Assembly: GCF_007565055.1 (NCBI RefSeq)
Contig: NC_044564.1
Span: forward strand, 77,644,563 to 77,708,562
Source: Rhinopithecus roxellana
Taxonomy: Eukaryota > Chordata > Mammalia > Primates > Cercopithecidae
Direction: 5' to 3'
DNA: 64,000 nucleotides
In this document: in pieces, positions 57,440-64,000 of the stretch
Position numbering within the stretch: position 1 is the stretch's first letter
Layout of the letters: each line of letters begins with the position of its first letter
Translations under genes and position numbers: made by a program
The notes under the pieces: generated by a model
The model's input: the letters and a program-made list of their open reading frames with translations, nothing else
Told to the model about the DNA's origin: nothing
The model's database searches: none

Positions 57440-60400
57440 TCAGTTCCCACCTATGAGTGAGAATATGCGGTGTTTGGTTTTCTCTTCTTGTGATAGTTTG
57501 CTAAGAATGATGGTTTCCAGCTGCATCCATGTCCCTACAAAGGACGCAAACTAATCCTTTTTTATGGCTGCATAGTATTCCATGGTGTATATGTGCCACA
57601 TTTTCTTAATCCAGTCTGTCACAGATGGACATTTGGGTTGATTCCAAGTCTTTGCTATTGTGAATAGTGCCACAATAAACATACGTGTGCATGTGTCTTT
57701 ATAGCAGCATGATTTATAATCCTTTGGGTATATGCCCAGTAGTGGGATGGCTGGGTCATATGGTACTTCTAGTTCTAGATCCTTGAGGAATCGCCATACT
57801 GTTTTCCATAATGGTTGAACTAGTTTACAATCCCACCAACAGTGTAAAAGTGTTCCTATTTCTCCACATCCTCTCCAACACCTGTTGTTTCCTGACTTTT
57901 GAATGACTGCCATTCTAAATGGTGAGGGATGGTATCTCATTGTGGTTTTGATTTGCATTTCTCTGATGGCCAGTGATGATGAGCATTTTTTCATGTGTCT
58001 CTTGGCTGTATGAATGTCTTCTTCTGAGAAATGTCTGTTCATATCCTTTGCCCACTTTTTGATGGGGTTGTTTGTTTTTTTCTTGTAAATTTGTTTGAGT
58101 TCTTTGTAGGTTCTGGATATTAGCCCTTTGTCAGATGAGTAGATTGCAAAACTTTTCTCCCATTCTGTAGGTTGCCTGTTCACTCTGATGGTAGTTTCTT
58201 TTGCTGTGCAGAAGCTCTTTAGTTTAATGAGATCCCATTTGTCAATTTTGGCTTTTGCTGCCATTGCTTTTGGTGTTTTAGACATGAAGTCCTTGCCCAT
58301 GCCTATGTCCTGAATGGTATTACCTAGGTTTTCTTCTAGGGTTTTTATGGTATTAGGTCTAACATTTAAGTCTCTAATCCATCTTGAATTAATTTTCATA
58401 TAAGGAGTAAGGAAGGGATCCAGTTTCAGCTTTCTACTTATGGCTAGCCAATTTTCCCAGCACCATTTATTAAATAGGGAATCCTTTCCCCATTTCTTGT
58501 TTCTCTCAGGTTTGTCAAAGATCAGATGGCTGTAGATGTGTGGTATTATTTCTGAGGACTCTGTTCTGTTCCATTGGTCTACATCTCTGTTTTGGTACCA
58601 GTACCATGCTGTTTTGGTTACTGTAGCCTTGTAGTATAGTTTGAAGTCAGGTAGTGTGATGCCTCCAGCTTTGTTCTTTTGACTTAGGATTGTCTTGGCA
58701 ATGCGGGCTCTTTTTTGGTTCCATATGAACTTTAAAGCCGTTTTCTCCAATTCTGTGAAGAAACTCATTGGTAGCTTGATGGGGATGGCATTGAATCTAT
58801 AAATAACCTTGGGCAGTATGGCCATTTTCACGATATTGATTCTTCCTATCCATGAGCATGGTATGTTCTTCCATTTGTTAGTGTCCTCTTTGATTTCACT
58901 GAGCAGTGGTTTGTAGTTCTCCTTGAAGAGGTCCTTTACATCCCTTGTAAGTTGGATTCCTAGGTATTTTATTCTCTTTGAGGCAATTGTGAATGGAAGT
59001 TCATTCCTGATTTGGCTCTCTGTTTGTCTGTTACTGGTGTATAAGAATGCTTGTGATTTTTGCACATTAATTTTGTATCCTGAGACTTTGCTGAAGTTGC
59101 TTATCAGCTTAAGGAGATTTGGGGCTGAGACAATGGGGTTTTCTAAATAAACAATCATGTCATCTGCAAACAGGGACAATTTGACTTCTTCTTTTCCTAA
59201 CTGGATACCCTTGATTTCTTTCTCTTGCCTGATTGCCCTAGCCAGAACTTCCAACACTATGTTGAATAGGAGTGGTGAGAGAGGGCATCCCTGTCTTGTG
59301 CCAGTTTTCAAAGGGAATTTTTCCAGTTTTTGCCCATTCAGTATGATATTGGCTGTGGGTTTGTCATAAATAGGTCTTATTATTTTGAGGTACGTTCCAT
59401 CAATACCGAATTTATTGAGCGTTTTTAGCATGAAGGGCTGTTGAATTTTGTCAAAAGCCTTTTCTGCATCTATTGAGATAATCATGTGGTTCTTGTCTTT
59501 GGTTCTGTTTATATGCTGGATTACGTTTATTGATTTGTGAATGTTGAACCAGCCTTGCATCCCAGGGATGAAGCCCACTTGATCATGGTGGATAAGCTTT
59601 TTGATGTGCTGCTGAATCCAGTTTGCCAGTATTTTATTGAGGATTTTTGCATCGATGTTCATCAGGGATATTGGCCTAAAATTCTCTTTTTTTGTTGTGT
59701 CTCTGCCAGGCTTTGGTATCAGGATGATGTTGGCCTCCTAAAATGAGTTAGGGAGGATTCCCTCTTTTTCTATTGATTGGAATAGTTTCAGAAGGAATGG
59801 TACCAGCTCCTCCTTGTACCTCTGGTAGAATTCAGCTGTGAATCCATCTGGTCCTGGACTTTTTTTGGTTGGTAGGCTATTAATTATGGCCTCAATTTCA
59901 GAGCCTGCTATTGGTCTATTCAGGGATTCAACTTCTTCCTGGTTTAGTCTTGGAAGAGTGTAAGTGTCCAGGAAATAATCCATTTCTTCCAGATTTTCTA
60001 GTTGATTTGCATAGAGTTGTTTATAGTATTCTCTGATGGTAGTTTGTATTTCTGTGGGGTCGGTGGTGATATCCCCTTTATCATTTTTTATTGCGTCTAT
60101 TTGATTCTTCTCTCTTTTCTTCTTTATTAGTCTTGCTAGCGGTCTGTCAATTTTGTTGATTTTTTTCAAAAAACCAACTCCTGGATTCATTGATTTTTTT
60201 GGAGGGTTTTTGTGTCTCTATCTCCTTCAGTTCTGCTCTGATCTTAGTTATTTCTTGCCTTCTGCTAGCTTTTGAATGTGTTTGCTCTTGCTTCTCCAGT
60301 TCTTTTAATTGTGATGTTAGAGTGTCAATTTTAGATCTTTCCAGCTTTCTCTTGTGGGCATTTAGTGCTATAAATTTCCTCTACACATTGCTTTAAATGT

Positions 60401-61263
60401 GTCCCAGAGATTCTGGTATGTTGTATGTTTGTTCTCATTGGTTTCAAAGAACATCTTTATTTCTGCCTTCATTTCATTATGTACCCAGTAGTCATTCAGG
60501 AGCAGGTTGTTCAGTTTCCATGTAGTTGAGTGGTTTTGATTGAGTTTCTTAGTCCTGAGTTCTAGTTTGATTGCACTGTGGTCTGAGAGACAGTTTGTTA
60601 TAATTTCTGTTCTTTTACATTTGCTGAGGAGTGCTTTACTTCCAATGATGTGGTCAATTTTGGAATAAGTGCGATGTGGTGCTGAGAAGAATGTATATTC
60701 TGTTGATTTGGGGTGGAGAGTTCTATAGATGTCTACTAGGTCCGCTTGGTGCAGAGACAAGTTCAATTCCTGGATATCCTTGTTAACTTTCTGTCTCGTT
60801 GATCTGTCTAATGTTGACAGTGGAGTGCTGAAGTCTCTCATTATTATTGTATGGGAGTCTAAGTCTCTTTGTAAGTCTCTAAGGATTTGCTTTATGAATT
60901 TGGGTGCTCCTGTATTGGGTGCATATATATTTAGGATAGTTAGCTCTTCCTATTGAATTGATCCCTTTACCATTATGTAATGGACTTCTTTGTCTCTTTT
61001 GATCTTTGATGGTTTAAAGTCTATTTTATCAGAGACTAGGATTGCAACCCCTGCTTTTTTTTGTTCTCCATTTGCTTGGTAGATCTTCCTCCATCCCTTT
61101 ATTTTGAGCCTATGTATGTCTCTGCGTGTGAGATGGGTCTCCTGAATACAGCAGACTGATGGGTCTTGACTATCCAGTTTGCCAGTCTGTGTCTTTTAAT
61201 TGGAGCATTTAGTCCATTTACATTTAAGGTTAATATTGCTATGTGTGAACTTGATCCTGCCAT
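57440..61263 (-). pseudogene. L1 ORF2 pseudogene (endonuclease-reverse transcriptase)
   Basis: ATG at 61261-61263, terminal TGA expected at 57440-57442; about 3.82 kb, near the usual 1275 codons. Endonuclease: 'SDHSAIKLEL' in the open stretch 60841-60368. Reverse transcriptase: 'SIDAEKAFDKIQ' and 'LSLFADDMIVYL', both catalytic motifs intact in a 703-codon stretch 59662-57551. The Cys-rich tail 'CWRGCGEIGTLLHCWWDC' has the CX3CX7HX4C spacing. Lesions: apparent 4-bp deletion near 61170, TAG at 60950-60952, compensating single-base indels at about 60368 and 60165-60185, Tyr-to-TAG at 59738-59740, and Glu-to-TAG at 57551-57553 removing about the last 37 residues. In an active element the product nicks target DNA and copies L1 RNA; here it is dead. 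Confidence 0.95.
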
Positions 61264-61310
61264 TATGATATTAACTGGTTATTTTGCTCGTTAGTTGATG
61301 CAGTTTCTTC

Positions 61311-62342
61311 CTAGCCTCGATGTTCTTTACATTTTGCATGTTTTTGCAATGGCTGGTACCAGTTGTTCCTTTGCATGTTTAGGGCTTCCTTCAGGGTCTC
61401 TTGTACAGCAGGCCTGGTGGTGACAAAATCTCTAAGCATTTGCTTATCTGTAAAGGATTTTATTTCTCCTTCACTTATGAAACTTAGTTTGGCTGGATAT
61501 GAAATTCTGGGTTTAAAATTCTTTTCTTTAAGAATGTTGAATATTGGCCCCCACTCTCTTCTGGCTTGTAGATTTTCTGCCGAGAGGTCTGCTGTTATTC
61601 TGATGGGCTTCCCTTTGTGGGTAACCCGACCTTTCTCTCTGGCTGCCCTTAAGATTTTTTCCTTCATTTCAACTTTGGTGAATCTGGCAATTATGTGTCT
61701 TGGAGTTGCTCTTCTCGAGGAGTATCTTTGTGGCATTCTCTGTATTTCCTGAATTTGAATGTTGGCCTGCCCTACTAGGTTGGGGAAGTTCTGCTGGATG
61801 ATATCCTGAAGAGTGTTTTCCAACTTGGTTCCATTTTCCCCCTCACTTTCAGGCACCCCAATCAGACGTAGATTTGGCCTTTTTACATAATCCCATACTT
61901 CTTGCAGGCTTTGTTCATTTCTTTTTCTTCTTTTTTCTTTTGGTTTCTCTTCTCACTTCATTTCATTCATTTGATCCTCAATCGCTGATACTCTTTCTTC
62001 CAGTTGATCGAGTTGGTTACTGAAGCTTGTGGATTTGTCACGTATTTCTCGTGTCATGGTTTTCATCTCTGTCATTTCGTTTATGACCTTCTCTGCATTA
62101 ATTAGCCTAGCTGTCAATTCTTCCACTCTTTTTTCAAGATTTTTAGTTTCTTTGCGCTGGGTACGTAATTCCTCCTTTAGGTCTGAGAAGTTTGATGGAC
62201 TGAAGCCTTCTTCTCTCATCTCATCAAAGTCATTCTCTGACCACCTTTGATCCACTGCTGGCAATGAGCTGTGCTCCTTTGCAGGGGGAGATGCACTCTT
62301 ATTTTTTGAATTTCCAGCTTTTCTGCCCTGCTTTTTCCCCAT
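61311..62342 (-). pseudogene. L1 ORF1 pseudogene, single in-frame stop
   Basis: Starts 'MGKKQGRKAGNSKNKSASPP' at 62342, followed by a coiled-coil region ('LEKRVEELTARLINAEKVIN', 'SNQLDQLEERVSAIEDQMN'). In the same frame the RNA-recognition and C-terminal domains follow (61856-61311, with 'GQANIQIQEIQRMPQRYSSR' and 'SAENLQARREWGPIFNILKE'). The 343-codon frame is otherwise continuous and interrupted by one TGA at 61953-61955, where the family has CGA (a CpG transition). The family protein is an RNA-binding trimeric chaperone of the L1 particle. 338-343 residues is the usual size. The stop removes all RNA-binding domains. Confidence 0.95.
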
Positions 62343-63376
62343 CTTTGTGGTTTTATCTGTCTCTGATCTTTGATGATGGTGACGTACTGATGGGGTTTTG
62401 GTATAGGTGTTCTTCCTGTTTGATAGTTTTCCTTCTAATAGTCAGGGCCCTCAGCTGTAGGTCTGTTGGAGATTTCTTGAGGTCCACTCCAGACCCTGTT
62501 TGCCTGGCTATCAGCAGCAGAGGTTGCAGAAGATAGAATATTACTGAACAGCGAGCATACCTGTCTGATTCTTACTTTGGAAGCTTCCTCTCAGGGGTGT
62601 ACTCCACCCTGTGAGGTGTGGGGTGTCAGACTGCCCCTAGTGGGGGATGTCTCCCAGTTAGGCTACTCAGGCGTCAGGGACCCACTTGAGCAGGCAGTCT
62701 GTCCGTTCTCAGATCTCAACCTCCATGTTGGGAGATCCACTGCTCTCTTCAAAGCTGTCAGACAGAGTCGTTTGCATCTGCACAGGTTTCTGCTGCTTTT
62801 TTTGTTGTTGTTGTTTAGCTGTGCCCTGTCCTCAGAGGTGGAGTCTACAGAGACAGGCAGGTTTCCTTGAGCTGCTGTGAGCTTCACCCAGTTCGAGCTT
62901 CCCAGCGGCTTTGTTTACCTACTTAAGCCTCAGCAATGGCGGGCGCCCCTCCTCCAGCCTCGCTGCTGCCTTGCGGTTAGATCGCAGACTGCTGTGCTAG
63001 CAATGAGGGAGGCTCCGTGGCCGTGGGACCCTCCCGGCCAGGTGAGGGATATATTCTCCTGGTGTGCCCGTTTGCTTAAAGCACGGTATTGGGGTGGGAG
63101 TTACCCGATTTTCCAGGTGTTATGTGTCTCAGTTCCCCTGGCTAGGAAAAGGGATACCCTTCCCCCCTGCGCTTCCCAGGTGAGGCGATGCCTCGCCCTG
63201 CTTCAGCTCTCGCTGGTCGGGTTGCAGCAGCTGACCAGCACCGATTGTCCGGCACTCCCTAGTGAGATGACCCCAGTACCTCAGTTGAAAATGCAGAAAT
63301 CACCGGTCTTCTGTGTCGCTCGGGCTGGGAGTTGGAGACTGGAGCTGTTCCTATTCGGCCATCTTGCTCCGCCCCC
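62343..63376 (-). promoter_or_regulatory. L1 5'UTR with internal promoter
   Basis: About 1.03 kb, GC- and CpG-richer than its surroundings. The first bases on the minus strand are GGGGGCGGAGCAAGATGGCC, and the YY1 site AAGATGGCC lies at 63357-63365. Family knowledge: a Pol II internal sense promoter and an antisense promoter reside here. Activity of this copy is unknown. Confidence 0.9.
62936..62980 (+). pseudogene. L1 antisense ORF0, truncated
   Basis: On the plus strand, antisense to the L1 5'UTR, an ATG at 62936 opens 'MAGAPPPASLLPCG' and meets TAG after 14 codons. The position, about 440 bases into the L1 5'UTR, and the peptide match the start of the primate ORF0 as I remember it (about 70 codons in human). 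A TTT-to-TTA type change creates the stop. Identification is from memory. Confidence 0.55.
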
Positions 63377-63393
63377 AGGAAGTTATATTCTTT

Positions 63394-64000
63394 ACTGTGT
63401 ATTCCTTTTGCATTGAGCAAGTTAACAAGCTTGAAACAAGAGTGCCTTTACTCTTAAAATTCACGTGCCTCAGTTTTTCCAACTCAGGCAATTGAACTGG
63501 CAAGGATCCAGAAACCTGAGGATATTATTATATTAGAATGAAAATGTGAATACTTGTTTCTCCTTAATGCCCCCCTACCCCAATAATTGCTTGCACCTGT
63601 GACTTTCTGGACACATGTTAGTGCTATACTCTTTTCCTCCACATCCAGGTGAGGAGTAACTGCAGTCACTTCACAAATTGCTCTGCACTTTAGAGGCAAA
63701 AATGTTGGCACTTATTGACCAAAGACTGCATAAGTTTTCACATTCTGTGACCTACATTTTAATCTTAACATTCATTGTTTTGTTTCCCAAAGTAGACAAC
63801 AAAATAGAAGAGGAGGAGGTGGAAATCAGTGGTACCAAGCAAAATGTCTGCAAGGCCTGAGACAGCAAATCTGGCCATGTCATACTCTTAGCTATTATCT
63901 ATAGAGGTTGCTCAATGACTTTCCCGTTTACTTCTCTCATCCATGTTCAAAGCCTTTGTTTGGTAAACAAGTGGTGCTGATCTTGGAAGAGGAATAATGG
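63394..64000. other. Unassigned sequence
   Basis: Pre-insertion flank of the L1 and the window end. No repeat, RNA gene or convincing ORF. Short frames at 63484-63860 are on opposite strands and lack domains. Confidence 0.5.

Larger units (their letters stand above)
57199..63376 (-). mobile_element. Full-length young L1 (L1PA-grade), antisense, inactive
   Basis: 6.18 kb from A-tail/3' end (57199) to 5' end (63376), bounded by a perfect 17-bp target-site duplication AGGAAGTTATATTCTTT (57182-57198 and 63377-63393). The order on the minus strand is 5'UTR 63376-62343, ORF1 62342-61311, ORF2 61263-57440, and a 3'UTR with a G-rich tract and AATAAA. No nested insertions. Both ORFs carry inactivating changes, so it cannot be autonomous. 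The structure and intact duplication suggest catarrhine-age insertion, roughly L1PA-grade or the Old World monkey L1 lineage. Confidence 0.97.

Noticed and set aside
1..64000. tRNA, rRNA, U6 or 7SK genes and nuclear mitochondrial inserts
   Set aside because: No A-box/B-box tRNA pair outside Alu/MIR elements and no recognisable snRNA, rRNA or mitochondrial gene sequence seen by reading. A covariance-model scan would be needed to exclude weak ones.

Overview
The window is repeat-rich, AT-rich primate nuclear DNA. Alus, L1s, MIR/L2, MaLR LTRs, Tigger and hAT transposons and an endogenous retrovirus fix it as primate. Three Alus (21.7, 36.8 and 43.7 kb) have the gain of 'CAAGCC' after the A-box, the 'AAACCCGGG' and the 'GAGCTGAGATCC' variants that I associate with the AluYRa group of Old World monkeys, so a macaque/baboon-like monkey is the best guess (inference). 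I find no host protein-coding gene, tRNA, rRNA or CRISPR. Nearly every open frame longer than about 100 codons lies in a transposon. The window is intergenic or deep intronic.

Layout. 0-10 kb: 5'-truncated antisense L1 carrying an Alu, a hAT-like element with TIRs, an MLT1 LTR, three more Alus, an L2-like tract and a MER2-like Tigger relative. 11.3-19.9 kb: three-level nest, in which an ancient L1 was split by a nearly full-length L1 with a 2.1-kb 5'UTR, which was itself hit by a small 5'-inverted L1 and an Alu. 20.5-23.9 kb: near-complete Tigger2-type DNA transposon with a dead transposase and two Alus. 24-35 kb: mostly unassigned AT-rich sequence with L2/MIR fragments and one L1 3' end. 35.1-35.5 kb: unidentified 198-bp tandem duplication. 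36.8 kb: young Alu. 38.2-45.5 kb: class I endogenous retrovirus with paired LTRs and a tRNA-Arg-like primer site, inserted in an old sense L1. 46-53 kb: twin-primed L1, L2, MIR, solo MaLR LTR, L1 3' end, AluJ. 55-57 kb: L2 with an AluY inside an AluJ. 57.2-63.4 kb: full-length young L1 on the minus strand with a perfect 17-bp target-site duplication but broken ORFs.

No genes act together here. What the window records is an insertion history: nesting and target-site duplications give relative ages. The features most worth checking are the nested L1s, an imperfect hairpin in the older L1 5'UTR, the 198-bp (66-codon) tandem repeat, the tRNA-Arg-primed ERV, and the full-length L1 whose ORF1 is interrupted by only one CpG-type stop.
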